Assembly: GCA_964607865.1 (NCBI GenBank)
Contig: CAZSLZ010000007.1
Location: 1-47,015, forward strand
DNA length: 47,015 nucleotides
Direction: 5' to 3'
Source: CAZSLZ01 sp964607865
GTDB lineage: Bacteria; Vulcanimicrobiota; JAJTBE01; CAZSLZ01
The first letter of the stretch is position 1, and each line of letters opens with the position of its first letter. The notes under the pieces were generated by a model. It did no database searches, was not told the origin of the DNA, and was given only the letters and a program-made list of their open reading frames with translations. Of this stretch, positions 25,301 to 34,145 are shown piece by piece. The translations under genes and the position numbers were made by a program.

Positions 25301-26167
25301 CTATTCCCTGTTTGGCTCCTGCAGAGCCCGTTGTTTTTCCCTGGCAGCTTCCTTCAATTCTTCCATATCTCTTCTCTGAATACCATGCTGGGGTTTCAGG
25401 GTCATCTTTCTTTCGCTTTTCCCCTGGGGTATATTATGGATTTCCGTTGTCTTATGGGAAGATGTATTTCCCTGGGCTTCAGAAGGCGGGCTCTGTTTTG
25501 GCGGGGATGCAGGAGATATTTTTTCTGTGGAAGATTCTGCAGGAGGAGGCGAAACCCGCTGAGGCTGGCTCTTTGGTGAAGGTTTGCTTTCCATTGAATC
25601 CAGCATAGCTTTTTTACTTTTCTGAATAATTGAAAGAATCCGGCTGAACTCTCCTTCCATACCCGATAAAATCTTCAATGCGTAACTGTCGGCGCCTTCC
25701 CTGGTCATTTCCGCATCTTCCCTGGCTTTCATGGTTATAGACAAAGCCTTGTTCCGGGCATTTTTCTCAAGTTGCTCAGATTTCAACCGGGCCTCCTGAA
25801 CCATATCTTTGGCTTCCTGTTCCGCATCAAATACAATCTTACCTGCCCGCTCCTTGGCCAGAATCACGATTTCTTCCTGATCCAGTATTTTTTTCTTTTC
25901 TTCCTCGGCCTGCTTTAAAAGCTCCTGGGCACGGCGTTCCGATTCATGAACCACCTGGGTGGCTTTCTGCTGGGCGTCTTTTTCTATACGCTGCTTTTCC
26001 ATTGTTACCCAGCGAGCCTGCTTCATATCCTTGGGCAAACTCTGACGGGTCTTTTCTATTAAATTTAAAATCTTATCTTTCTTTACCAGCACATAGTCGC
26101 TCCAGGGTATCTTACGACTATGATATATTGCATTTTCTATCTTTTCTAAAACATGAAATATCCGCAT
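25301..26167 (-). CDS. Coiled-coil protein (ATP synthase F0 b/H-like or DivIVA-like), coaD neighbour
   Basis: Of 288 residues, about 20-200 are one long charged helix rich in Glu, Lys, Ala and Gln (for example QEEIVILAKERAGKIVFDAEQEAKDMVQ). The N-terminus begins MRIFHVLEKIENAIYHSRKIPWSDYVLVKKDKIL. The C-terminal third is Pro/Ser/Lys/Gln-rich and probably disordered. Such helices resemble the F-type b or V-type H subunits and the DivIVA-like septal proteins. From memory, genes of this type can lie beside rsmD-coaD in Firmicutes, but I could not check it. It has no ATPase neighbours, so a cell-envelope or division scaffold role is more likely than proton transport. GGAGGAG precedes the ATG. Confidence 0.8.
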   Translation of the reverse strand: MRIFHVLEKIENAIYHSRKIPWSDYVLVKKDKILNLIEKTRQSLPKDMKQARWVTMEKQRIEKDAQQKATQVVHESERRAQELLKQAEEEKKKILDQEEIVILAKERAGKIVFDAEQEAKDMVQEARLKSEQLEKNARNKALSITMKAREDAEMTREGADSYALKILSGMEGEFSRILSIIQKSKKAMLDSMESKPSPKSQPQRVSPPPAESSTEKISPASPPKQSPPSEAQGNTSSHKTTEIHNIPQGKSERKMTLKPQHGIQRRDMEELKEAAREKQRALQEPNRE

Positions 26168-26216
26168 TGAAAAACTCCTCCGGTTCAGCTCTTCGACTCA
26201 ACCCCGATTTTCCCTG

Positions 26217-26753
26217 TCAATCTTTTTCTACCGTTTCACCACCGGTAAAACCATTGCCGAATTTTTCCCTTAATTTCTTTTCAGTATAAGGAGAAACCAG
26301 GCAACCCACCTTGCCATTTAACATGGCTATCTCCCTTACCCTGGATGAACTCAGAAAAGTGTATTCCGTGGAGGTCATCAGAAAAACTGTTTCAACTTCA
26401 GGATTAAGTTTTCGGTTCATCAGGGCCATCTGGAATTCAAATTCAAAATCTGACAGAGCCCGCAGGCCTTTCAGAATAATACGGGATTTCTGTTGTTTCA
26501 TGAATTCCACCAGCAAGCCGTCAAAACTGACAACGGAAATTCGATGAGAATACTCGGGTAAAACCGAATTGTTGATAATGTCCACCCTTTCCGCCGGGGT
26601 AAATAAAGGGGTCTTCGCCGGGTTCCTCACCACTGCAACTATCACTTTGTCGAAAACTTCCAGTGCCCTCTCCAGAATGTCCCTGTGCCCGTTGGTAAAG
26701 GGATCGAAACTGCCGGGATAAACCGCCGTCCGGGGTTTATGATTCTGATTCAT
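26217..26753 (-). CDS. coaD: Phosphopantetheine adenylyltransferase CoaD
   Basis: CoaD makes dephospho-CoA from phosphopantetheine and ATP, the fourth step of coenzyme A synthesis. The 178-residue protein has the nucleotidyltransferase motif TAVYPGSFDPFTNGHRDI (substrate-binding His included), KVIVAVVRNP, a central LKGLRALSDFEFE segment and the second catalytic motif SSSRVRE. I use the ATG at 26753 because AAAGG lies nine bases before it; an ATG three codons upstream (26762) has no spacing from that SD. The gene overlaps the end of rsmD by 17 bases. The C-terminal tail (KLREKFGNGFTGGE) is family-like. Confidence 0.95.
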   Translation of the reverse strand: MNQNHKPRTAVYPGSFDPFTNGHRDILERALEVFDKVIVAVVRNPAKTPLFTPAERVDIINNSVLPEYSHRISVVSFDGLLVEFMKQQKSRIILKGLRALSDFEFEFQMALMNRKLNPEVETVFLMTSTEYTFLSSSRVREIAMLNGKVGCLVSPYTEKKLREKFGNGFTGGETVEKD

Positions 26754-27348
26754 TAATCTCATCCTTTTCCGGAGCCTCTTCTTCTTCCAGGGTTTCTTCC
26801 TTAGCGGAATAAGAATAAATGCTCAAAGCTGAGTCTCCGTAATTTTTCTCCTTTATCTTTATTAACTTGCCGATCTGCCCGGGGGTTTCATTCTGAGAAT
26901 AATGCTCCAGAACGCAGATTCCGTCGGGCTTTAAAATCTGGTGCTTGTCTATGGCCTCAAGGGTAGGAATTTCCCTTTTTATATGATAGGGGGGATCCAG
27001 TATTATAAGGTCAAAATGATGTTCAGGCTGATGCTTCACTGCTTTTATCGCATCTTTTTTAATCAGGGTAGCTTGATTTTCTAAGCCGAATTCCTCAAGA
27101 AAATACTTTAACTGCTTCAGGTTCTGGCCATCGATATCCACGCAGGTAACGAAATCGGCGCCCCGGCTGAGGGCTTCCATGGAAAGGCTGCCTGATCCGC
27201 AGTAAAGGTCCAGCACCTGGGCACCGGGAACTTTCTCTGCCACAATACTGAATAATGCTTCCTTAACCAGTTGAGATGTAACTCTTACTCCCCGTCTTTG
27301 CCTGTAGGGGAGGGTTTTGCCTTTAAATTTGCCGGCAATGATTTTCAT
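26737..27348 (-). CDS. rsmD: 16S rRNA (guanine-966-N2) methyltransferase RsmD
   Basis: RsmD methylates G966 of 16S rRNA using S-adenosylmethionine. The 203 residues start with MKIIAGKFKGKTL, a family hallmark, then VRVTSQLVKEALFSI, the SAM-binding VLDLYCGSGSLSMEALSRGA and CVDIDG, and the catalytic LIILDPPYHIK. A Glu/Lys-rich extension of about 30 residues follows the usual domain end. AGAGGTG before the ATG overlaps the recG stop, and the 3' end overlaps coaD, so recG-rsmD-coaD appears to be one operon. Confidence 0.95.
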   Translation of the reverse strand: MKIIAGKFKGKTLPYRQRRGVRVTSQLVKEALFSIVAEKVPGAQVLDLYCGSGSLSMEALSRGADFVTCVDIDGQNLKQLKYFLEEFGLENQATLIKKDAIKAVKHQPEHHFDLIILDPPYHIKREIPTLEAIDKHQILKPDGICVLEHYSQNETPGQIGKLIKIKEKNYGDSALSIYSYSAKEETLEEEEAPEKDEINESES

Positions 27349-27357
27349 AATTCACCT

Positions 27358-29787
27358 CTAATGAATAATATCCCATATCTTTTTATATTTTCTGTTTAAT
27401 TTTTCCTTGATTTTTCTATGTTCTTTTTTTGATAAATCAGGATCTTCCTTTAACAATTTAAAAGCTTCCTGGCGGGCCCTGCTTACTATTTTGAAATCTC
27501 TCACGATATTCAAAAACCGCAACTCTGGAAGCCCAGATTGGCGGACTCCGATAAAATCCCCCGGCCCCCGGATTTTCAAATCCGCCTCGGCGATATCAAA
27601 ACCTGAAATGTATCTGATTAAGGTTTTAAGCCTGGCCATTGCCAATTCTCCCGGTTTTTTTGAAACAAGTATGCAGTAAGATTTATTTTTTCCCCTCCCT
27701 ACCCTTCCCCGAAGCTGATGAAGCTGGCCCAGGCCGAAACGGTTGGCATCCAGTATAACCATTACAGTGGCAGCTGCCACGTCCACCCCAACTTCAATTA
27801 CGGTTGTACATACCAGAATTTGAATTTCACCTGCGGAAAATTCCCGCATTACCTTTTCTTTTTCGGGCCCTTTCATTCTACCGTGAAGCAGGCCCACCCT
27901 GAAATTTGGAAATCGTTTCTCTACCACTTCAAATTCATTTTCCAGCGCCCTGGCATCAATTTTTTCCGATTCCTCAATAAGGGGGCATACCAGGTACACC
28001 TGGCCGCCCCTTTCCATCTCTTTTTCCAGAAAACTATAAACCTCCTCCATATTACGGTGATCTGACATACGGGTGCAAATTTCCTGGCGTCCCGGGGGCA
28101 TCTCATCCAGCACTGAAATATCCATATCTCCGTAAAGAGTCAGGCAGAGTGAACGGGGAATGGGGGTGGCAGTCATAAAAAGACAGTCGATACCCTCGCC
28201 CTTTTCCTTCAGGGTAGTTCTCTGCATAACACCGAACTTGTGTTGTTCATCAATTACCATAAAACTGAGATTTTTAAATTCCACATTTTCCTGAATAAGA
28301 GCATGGGTGCCGATAACTATCTGTAACCTGCCTTCTGCCAACCGGCTTTTTATTCCTTCCTTCTCTTTCAGTGGAGTCGAACCGATGAGCAACTCCACTT
28401 CCAGCCCATATTGAGATAACAATTCCCTGAAATTGTAATAATGCTGTTCCGCCAGAACCTCGGTAGGTGCCATTATAGCTGTCTGCTGGCCAGACAAAGC
28501 ATTCATTACCGCAAAAAATACGCAGATGATTGTTTTCCCCGACCCCACATCTCCCTGCAATAAACGATTCATGGGATAGCCTGACTCCAGATCTTCCCTG
28601 ATTTCCTGAATAACCTTTTTCTGGGCACCGGTCAATTGAAATGGCAGCCGGGATTGAAACTTTTCAAACTCCAACAATGTAAAATCATATTTCCAGGGTT
28701 TAATTCTTTCCTTGAATGAACGTCGATACCTGGCGATAATCAATTGCAGGAAAAATGCCTCTTCGAACCGCAGTCTTAATAGAGCCTTTTCTTTTTCTTC
28801 CTGACTGCCGGGGAAATGAACCCGGTGTATTGCTTCCCTTGCTTCCATCAGGCCCAGTTTATATAAAAAATCTTCGGTAAAAACCTCTAAATAATACTGG
28901 GAATACTTTCGCAAACCTGATTTTACCATTTTCCGCATGAAATTCTGGCTGACTCCCTGGGTAAGGGGATACAATGGTTCGATAACACCATCATCGGGCA
29001 CCTCGTCAAGTTCTTCAAGCCCGGGGCTGCTCATCTGAAGCTGACCGTATTTATATTCCACCTTTCCCGATGCCACATATTCTTTTCCGGGTGTATATAA
29101 ATTTCTAACATAAGGCTGATTGAACCAGACCAAGGTTATTCCCCCATTTTCATCCATCAGGGAGGTTTTTATCATGGTCAGCCCCCGGCGAACCTTCCGG
29201 GTAAAAAATTTACCAAGCCTGCCTTTTACTACCTGGAATTTATCTGCCTCGACCTGGTTTACCCCCAGAATTTCCCGGCGATCCTGGTACTCCCTGGGTA
29301 AATGAAACAATAAATCTTCAATGATAAAAATGTTCAGGTTATGCAAAATCTGGGCGGTGCGGGGGCCTATGCCCGTAAGGTTGGAAACTGATTCCTGCAG
29401 TTTGTTTAAAGCTGAGCGATAATCTTTGGTATTAATTTTCCGGGCCAGCTTGTCCCTGAACCAGGGAGTTTCATTTTTTTCCTGATTTTTCTCGAAGGAT
29501 TCCGGGCTGTTGCCAACAGATAAGGATTTTATATCTTCATAAACTTCCTTGAGAATTCTTTTACGCTGAAAGGGTAAAGAACCGGGATATTTGTCGATTT
29601 TATCCTGAATAATTTTTATTCTGTTTCGAATATCGGTTTTGTAAGTTGCCCTGAGCATAATTCTATCCAGATGATCCCGGACAAATTTATCAAACCCGCC
29701 AATAACCGACTCATTTGTGCATTTTTGCTCATACTCCAGCTTGAAAGGCTTTAAGACTGTATCAAGAAGAATTTCCAACTTTTCCAT
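27358..29787 (-). CDS. recG: ATP-dependent DNA helicase RecG
   Basis: RecG remodels stalled forks and junctions. The 809-residue chain has an extra N-terminal region (about 1-130), then the OB wedge domain preceded by LTGIGPRTAQILHNLNI. Helicase motifs are QGDVGSGKT (Walker A), MAPTEVLAEQHY (Ia), DEQHKFGV (II), TATPIPRSL (III), the C-terminal CPLIEESEK, VCTTVIEVGVDVA and QLRGRVGRGK (VI). The length is over 100 residues above the E. coli protein, as in several non-proteobacterial homologues. No good SD precedes the ATG at 29787. It heads the minus-strand run. A repeat-bearing gap lies upstream. Confidence 0.95.
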   Translation of the reverse strand: MEKLEILLDTVLKPFKLEYEQKCTNESVIGGFDKFVRDHLDRIMLRATYKTDIRNRIKIIQDKIDKYPGSLPFQRKRILKEVYEDIKSLSVGNSPESFEKNQEKNETPWFRDKLARKINTKDYRSALNKLQESVSNLTGIGPRTAQILHNLNIFIIEDLLFHLPREYQDRREILGVNQVEADKFQVVKGRLGKFFTRKVRRGLTMIKTSLMDENGGITLVWFNQPYVRNLYTPGKEYVASGKVEYKYGQLQMSSPGLEELDEVPDDGVIEPLYPLTQGVSQNFMRKMVKSGLRKYSQYYLEVFTEDFLYKLGLMEAREAIHRVHFPGSQEEKEKALLRLRFEEAFFLQLIIARYRRSFKERIKPWKYDFTLLEFEKFQSRLPFQLTGAQKKVIQEIREDLESGYPMNRLLQGDVGSGKTIICVFFAVMNALSGQQTAIMAPTEVLAEQHYYNFRELLSQYGLEVELLIGSTPLKEKEGIKSRLAEGRLQIVIGTHALIQENVEFKNLSFMVIDEQHKFGVMQRTTLKEKGEGIDCLFMTATPIPRSLCLTLYGDMDISVLDEMPPGRQEICTRMSDHRNMEEVYSFLEKEMERGGQVYLVCPLIEESEKIDARALENEFEVVEKRFPNFRVGLLHGRMKGPEKEKVMREFSAGEIQILVCTTVIEVGVDVAAATVMVILDANRFGLGQLHQLRGRVGRGKNKSYCILVSKKPGELAMARLKTLIRYISGFDIAEADLKIRGPGDFIGVRQSGLPELRFLNIVRDFKIVSRARQEAFKLLKEDPDLSKKEHRKIKEKLNRKYKKIWDIIH

Positions 29788-29848
29788 AAAATGTTTTTTG
29801 CCTGCAGCAAAAAAAACCCTTCAGCCAGTTTTATTGAATAACCAAATT

Positions 29849-29927
29849 GAGATTGCCACACCTTTTCGAGGCTAGCAATGACGGCATTCCCTTAGGTTGC
29901 CACGGTTTCTGTGAAACTTCGCAAAGA
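29849..29927 (-). repeat. Intergenic repeat, copy D: two tandem hairpins of the element A terminal type
   Basis: Two adjacent units lie between recG and the 88-residue protein gene. The first runs from GAGATTGCCACACC to CTAGCAATGAC (29849-29882), and the second from TTGCCACGGTTTCTGTGAAA to CGCAAAGAC (29897-29927). The latter matches the right end of repeat A (4431-4466) almost base for base. Both A and D show a spacer with CCTTAGG- or TTTAGG-like text between the units. The core palindromes of A are absent. The remaining sequence from 29928 to 30084 shows nothing I recognise. Confidence 0.65.
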
Positions 29928-30084
29928 CGCCATGGCAGGCTATGAGAATGTAACGTACTTCTGGGAAACAGAAAAATTTTTATACTGGTTTTCAATGATG
30001 TCAATTTTTACAAGGGAAGAAATTTGTTTTATCGAAATTATAAATTATCAAAACTATTTTTATTCAGGGAATGGAGGAGCAATC

Positions 30085-30351
30085 ATGTTACTGGAAGTAA
30101 AAGTGTTTGGAAGCGAAGAATGGTTCGAACAGGTTCATCCAAGGATGTTACTTTTAGGTTTCAGGGAAGATGAGGATCTTATGAAGGTGGATCCTGAATC
30201 TGACGGGGAAGTAACTATTCATTATTTTGACCTGAAGAAAAAAGGCGCCATGACTTTCGAGGAATTTACCACCACAATCAAAGATATGGAAGAAATAATT
30301 ATGGAAGGGGAAGCCCCCTTTATAGAATTCAGAATGGTTCCCGACAAATAA
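30085..30351 (+). CDS. Small hypothetical protein upstream of gatA
   Basis: This 88-residue protein is not recognised. It looks like a small alpha/beta domain: LLEVKVFGSEEW, then HPRMLLLGFREDEDL, EVTIHYFDLKKKGAMTFEEFTTTIKDMEEIIM and a final PFIEFRMVPDK strand. There is no signal peptide or membrane helix. The start is the ATG at 30085, with GGAGG seven bases upstream; the longer in-frame ORF from 29911 would run into repeat D and has no SD. gatA follows after 16 bases, which suggests cotranscription. gatC is often found in this place, but the residue pattern does not match GatC. Its role is unknown. Confidence 0.75.
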   Translation: MLLEVKVFGSEEWFEQVHPRMLLLGFREDEDLMKVDPESDGEVTIHYFDLKKKGAMTFEEFTTTIKDMEEIIMEGEAPFIEFRMVPDK

Positions 30352-30367
30352 AAAACTGGAGGAAATT

Positions 30368-31831
30368 TTGGACCTGATACAAAAACCGGTTCACGAACTT
30401 TCAAGCTTATTAACCGAAAAAAAAATTTCATCTGTGGAATTAACCAGAGCTTTTCTGGACCGGATAAACAAGACCGAAAATAAAATAAAAGCCTTCCTCA
30501 GGGTTTTCAATGATGAAGCTGTTGAAATGGCGAAAAGGGCAGACATACGCCGTGAATCCGGCGAAGAAGTAACCCCACTGCTGGGAATTCCCCTGGCTCT
30601 GAAAGACAACTTATGTGTTAAAGGGTTTCCAACCACCTGTGGTTCAAAAATGCTGGAAGATTTCATCCCCCCCTATAATGCCACCGTGGTGGAGCAACTC
30701 GATTTTGACGGCCTGATAATTCTGGGCAAAACCAATATGGATGAGTTTGCCATGGGGTCCTCAACAGAAAATTCGGCTTTTTTTGCCACCACCAATCCCT
30801 GGGGGCCGGGAAGGGTCCCCGGCGGTTCCAGCGGGGGCTCGGCATCAGCAGTGGCGGCATTGCAGGCGCCTCTTGCACTGGGGTCCGATACCGGCGGTTC
30901 CATCCGCCAGCCTGCAGCCTTCTGCGGAGTTACAGGAATGAAACCTACCTACGGAGCAGTATCCCGCTACGGGCTCATAGCTTTCGCTTCTTCTCTGGAC
31001 CAGATTGGGCCCATAGCCCGAAACGTAAAAGACCTTGCTTTGTTGCTGGATGTTATAGTGGGAAAAGACCCCAGGGACGCCACCTCGGTGGTACTTGAGA
31101 AGTCCGGCTATTTCAAGTCACTGGAAAAGATGGCCAGCCTGAAAGGTGTAAGAGTTGGGTGGCCCGTTGATTTTTACGAAAAGGGGCTGGACGGGCAAAT
31201 TAAAGCCCAAATGGAGAGAAACCGGGTTGTGTTTGAAGATCTGGGAGCTGAGTTTGTAGAGATTTCCCTGCCCATAATGGATTACGCCCTGGCTTCATAC
31301 TATATTATAGCGCCCTCGGAAGCTTCCTCGAACCTGGCGCGTTACGACGGGGTGCGTTATGGCTACCGGAATGCTGGCCATGCAGGGATAATCGATATGT
31401 CCAGGAAAACCCGGCGGGAAGGTTTCGGCAGTGAGGTTTTACGGCGTATTATGATAGGCACTTACGCTCTATCGTCGGGTTATTATGATGCTTATTATTT
31501 AAAAGCCCAGAAAGTAAGAACTTTAATAAAAAACAGTTTTAATGAAGCGTTTAAAAAATGCCATACTATTATGACGCCGGCAACTCCCACCCTGCCTTTC
31601 AAGCTCGAAGAAAAAAAGGAAGACCCTCTTGCCATGTATCTTTCAGATATTTATACCGTACCGGTTAACCTGGCAGGATTACCGGCGCTGGTTTTACCCT
31701 GCGGGTTTATTGACGGGTTACCTGTAGGCCTTCAACTCATAGGCAGGGCATTTGATGAAATAACCCTGCTTCAACAGGGTAACCTTTTTCAGAAAAATTC
31801 AGGATTTCATCGGAAAACACCCTTGGTTTAA
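30368..31831 (+). CDS. gatA: Aspartyl/glutamyl-tRNA(Asn/Gln) amidotransferase subunit A
   Basis: GatA is the glutaminase subunit that supplies ammonia to GatB for making Gln-tRNA or Asn-tRNA from mischarged precursors. The 487 residues have the amidase triad Lys79 (LALKDN), Ser154 (GGSSGGS) and Ser178 (GSDTGGSIR), at the same numbers I recall for the Staphylococcus enzyme. Further family text is TNMDEFAMGSSTENS and LPALVLPCGF. The C-terminus is somewhat short and ends GFHRKTPLV. The TTG start at 30368 is backed by GGAGG five bases upstream. gatB and gatC are absent; the small upstream ORF is not GatC. A hairpin at 31885 follows. Confidence 0.95.
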   Translation: MDLIQKPVHELSSLLTEKKISSVELTRAFLDRINKTENKIKAFLRVFNDEAVEMAKRADIRRESGEEVTPLLGIPLALKDNLCVKGFPTTCGSKMLEDFIPPYNATVVEQLDFDGLIILGKTNMDEFAMGSSTENSAFFATTNPWGPGRVPGGSSGGSASAVAALQAPLALGSDTGGSIRQPAAFCGVTGMKPTYGAVSRYGLIAFASSLDQIGPIARNVKDLALLLDVIVGKDPRDATSVVLEKSGYFKSLEKMASLKGVRVGWPVDFYEKGLDGQIKAQMERNRVVFEDLGAEFVEISLPIMDYALASYYIIAPSEASSNLARYDGVRYGYRNAGHAGIIDMSRKTRREGFGSEVLRRIMIGTYALSSGYYDAYYLKAQKVRTLIKNSFNEAFKKCHTIMTPATPTLPFKLEEKKEDPLAMYLSDIYTVPVNLAGLPALVLPCGFIDGLPVGLQLIGRAFDEITLLQQGNLFQKNSGFHRKTPLV

Positions 31832-31884
31832 GTCTTTCAAACAGAAAAAATTACCTTTCTAATTAATTCTTAACCGGAGAGATG

Positions 31885-31910
31885 AAGAGTGTTTTTAACC
31901 ACTCTTTTTT
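31885..31910 (+). terminator. Terminator after gatA
   Basis: AAGAGTG and CACTCTT form a 7-bp stem with an eight-base loop, followed by a run of six T. It lies about 54 bases after the gatA stop. The rest of the 204-base gap up to hppA is AT-rich and holds no clear promoter motif. Confidence 0.7.
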
Positions 31911-32035
31911 GTGTGTGCTTTTGGATTCAGAAATTAAAAGAAATAAAGGAAACAACACATTTTTTACGAATTTAGAAGTAATGTAATATTGTTTGAAAAG
32001 CAGTTTCGGTAAATCTACCACAAGGAGGGGGTCAA

Positions 32036-34069
32036 ATGGAATCCTTTTTATCATGGATACCCGTGATAGGGTTAATAGGTTTCATTATCGCTATCGTCAC
32101 ATACTTCCAGGTATTGAAATATCCCGAAGGTAGCGAAAAAATGAAAGACATCGCCCAGAAAATTCATATCGGCGCCATGGTTTTTCTAAAAAAAGAATAT
32201 TCAAAAATTTTCATCTTTATGGTAATCGTCTTCGTTGCATTATGGTGGGCGATTTCTGTCTGGACAGGATTGGCCTACCTGGTAGGTGCCTTGTTCTCAA
32301 TGGGCGCCGGTTGGCTGGGTATGATGGCAGCCACCAGGGCAAATGTAAGAACCTGCCAGGGCGCAAAAGACGGAGGAATTGCCCGGGCACTGTTCATAGC
32401 TTATCAGGGTGGTTCGGTTATGGGAATAACCATAGCTTCGCTGGGGGTTCTGGGATTGGGCGCGCTGTTTCTGCTTACCCGCCACTATATGCAACTGGAA
32501 CTTGCCCCGGAAGTTATTAACGGGTTTGCCATGGGAGCATCCAGTATCGCTCTTTTTGCCAGGGTTGGCGGAGGAATTTATACCAAGAGCGCTGATGTGG
32601 GGGCTGACCTTGTAGGTAAGGTCGAAGCCGGTATTCCCGAAGATGATCCCCGTAACCCCGGAGTTATTGCCGATAATGTGGGCGATAATGTGGGCGACAC
32701 CGCCGGTATGGGCGCTGATTTATTCGAATCATACGTAGGTGCTGTGGTCGCAGCTATCGCACTGGGAGTCAGCTCTAACATTGGCAACCAGGATCTTATG
32801 CTGCGATTTACTTCATATCCTCTGTTTCTTATAACAACAGGTATGATTTCATCGCTGATAGGCATTATGTCAATGGGGGCCCTGAGAAAAATGGAACCAT
32901 CCAAGGCTCTGAACTGGTCAACCTGGATTGCCGGGATAGCTTTTATTATTTCCGGATATTTTATTACTAAAACCCTGATGGGAACCCTGAACACATTCTG
33001 GGCAGCTGTGGCGGGAATAGTTTGCGGCCTTCTCATTGCTCAGGAAAGTGAATGGTTCACCTCGGCGGATTATAACCCCGTTAAGGAAATTGCCAAAGCT
33101 TCCGAATCGGGAGCCGCCACCACCATTATTTCAGGAATAGCCATCGGATATAAGAGTACAATTCTACCAATTTTGACCCTGTGCGTGACAATAGCAATAG
33201 CCTATTCTTACGCCGGCCTTTATGGAATAGCAATAGCTGGAATTGGAATGTTGGCAACCATCGGAGCAGTTATGACCACCGACTCTTACGGGCCCATTTC
33301 CGACAACGCCGGCGGTATCGCTGAGATGAGCGATGCAGGACCTGAAATTCGAGAGATTACCGACAAACTGGATTCCATCGGCAACACCACCGCTGCAGTG
33401 GGCAAAGGATTTGCCATAGGTTCGGCGGCTTTAACCGCCCTGGCGCTTTTTTCCGCATACCAGCAAACTGTGGGGTTAAAAGCCATCGACATCACCAAGG
33501 CAGGAACCGTCATAGGAATTTTCCTTGGTGCAATGATGCCTTTTGCAATTTCTGCCATGACCATGGAAGCAGTGGGTAAAGCCGCCAATGTGCTGGTAAT
33601 GGAGATTAGACGCCAGTTCAAGGAAATTAAAGGACTGATGGAAGGCAAAGCTGAGCCTGAGATTGACAAATGCATCGAGATTGTAACAAACGGCGCATTA
33701 AAAGAGATGATTCTCCCCGGTTCCCTGGCAATTATTGCTCCAATTCTGGTTGGAATAATAATCGGTAAGGAAGCCCTGGGGGGTTTTCTGGCGGGAGCCA
33801 CAGCTACAGGCCTTCTGATGGGCATATTTATGGCTAATGGTGGGGGCGCCTGGGACAACGCCAAGAAATGGATTGAAGAAGGCAATTTGGGGGGCAAGGG
33901 CTCTGATGCTCATAAAGCTGCCGTGGTTGGCGATACTGTGGGCGACCCCTTTAAGGATACTTCAGGCCCATCCATGAACATTCTCATCAAGTTAATGTCC
34001 GTGGTTTCATTGGTATTTGCCCCGGCACTGGCAAAAATTACTCCGTTATTGGAAAAATTCCTGTTATAA
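32036..34069 (+). CDS. hppA: Membrane-bound pyrophosphatase (ion-pumping; predicted K+-dependent)
   Basis: This 677-residue integral membrane enzyme couples pyrophosphate hydrolysis to H+ or Na+ transport. About 16 hydrophobic helices are visible. Catalytic loops carry DVGADLVGKVEAGIPEDDPRNPG, DNVGDNVGDTAGMGADLFES and, near the C-terminus, AAVVGDTVGDPFKDTSGPS. The segment reads GNTTAAVGKGFAIGS: Ala rather than Lys after GNTT marks the K+-dependent subfamily in published comparisons (GNTTKA in K+-independent ones). Whether it moves H+ or Na+ cannot be decided by eye. A strong AAGGAGG lies before the ATG. It appears to be a single-gene unit with its own terminator. Confidence 0.95.
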   Translation: MESFLSWIPVIGLIGFIIAIVTYFQVLKYPEGSEKMKDIAQKIHIGAMVFLKKEYSKIFIFMVIVFVALWWAISVWTGLAYLVGALFSMGAGWLGMMAATRANVRTCQGAKDGGIARALFIAYQGGSVMGITIASLGVLGLGALFLLTRHYMQLELAPEVINGFAMGASSIALFARVGGGIYTKSADVGADLVGKVEAGIPEDDPRNPGVIADNVGDNVGDTAGMGADLFESYVGAVVAAIALGVSSNIGNQDLMLRFTSYPLFLITTGMISSLIGIMSMGALRKMEPSKALNWSTWIAGIAFIISGYFITKTLMGTLNTFWAAVAGIVCGLLIAQESEWFTSADYNPVKEIAKASESGAATTIISGIAIGYKSTILPILTLCVTIAIAYSYAGLYGIAIAGIGMLATIGAVMTTDSYGPISDNAGGIAEMSDAGPEIREITDKLDSIGNTTAAVGKGFAIGSAALTALALFSAYQQTVGLKAIDITKAGTVIGIFLGAMMPFAISAMTMEAVGKAANVLVMEIRRQFKEIKGLMEGKAEPEIDKCIEIVTNGALKEMILPGSLAIIAPILVGIIIGKEALGGFLAGATATGLLMGIFMANGGGAWDNAKKWIEEGNLGGKGSDAHKAAVVGDTVGDPFKDTSGPSMNILIKLMSVVSLVFAPALAKITPLLEKFLL

Positions 34070-34089
34070 ATTATTGAAAAAAATATATC

Positions 34090-34120
34090 GGGGCTGTCCC
34101 AAAAGGATGGCCCCTTTTTT
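34090..34120 (+). terminator. Terminator after hppA
   Basis: GGGGCTGTCC and GGATGGCCCC form a 10-bp stem with two G-U pairs and a CAAAA loop, directly followed by six T. It lies 20 bases after the hppA stop. It is the same sequence type as 4633-4655 on the other strand. Confidence 0.88.
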
Positions 34121-34145
34121 ATAAACAACTGAATATAGTCTCCAT

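Noticed and set aside
29911..30084. Longer 146-residue frame at 29911-30351
   Set aside because: The extra 58 residues come from repeat D and have no SD; the ATG at 30085 has a clear GGAGG.
31863..32054. Minus-strand 63-residue frame between gatA and hppA
   Set aside because: It runs through the gatA terminator and hppA SD, has no SD and looks like a chance frame.
32036..34069. Long minus-strand frames opposite hppA (203 and 152 residues)
   Set aside because: They are low-complexity shadows of the hydrophobic hppA coding sequence with no SD or family motif.
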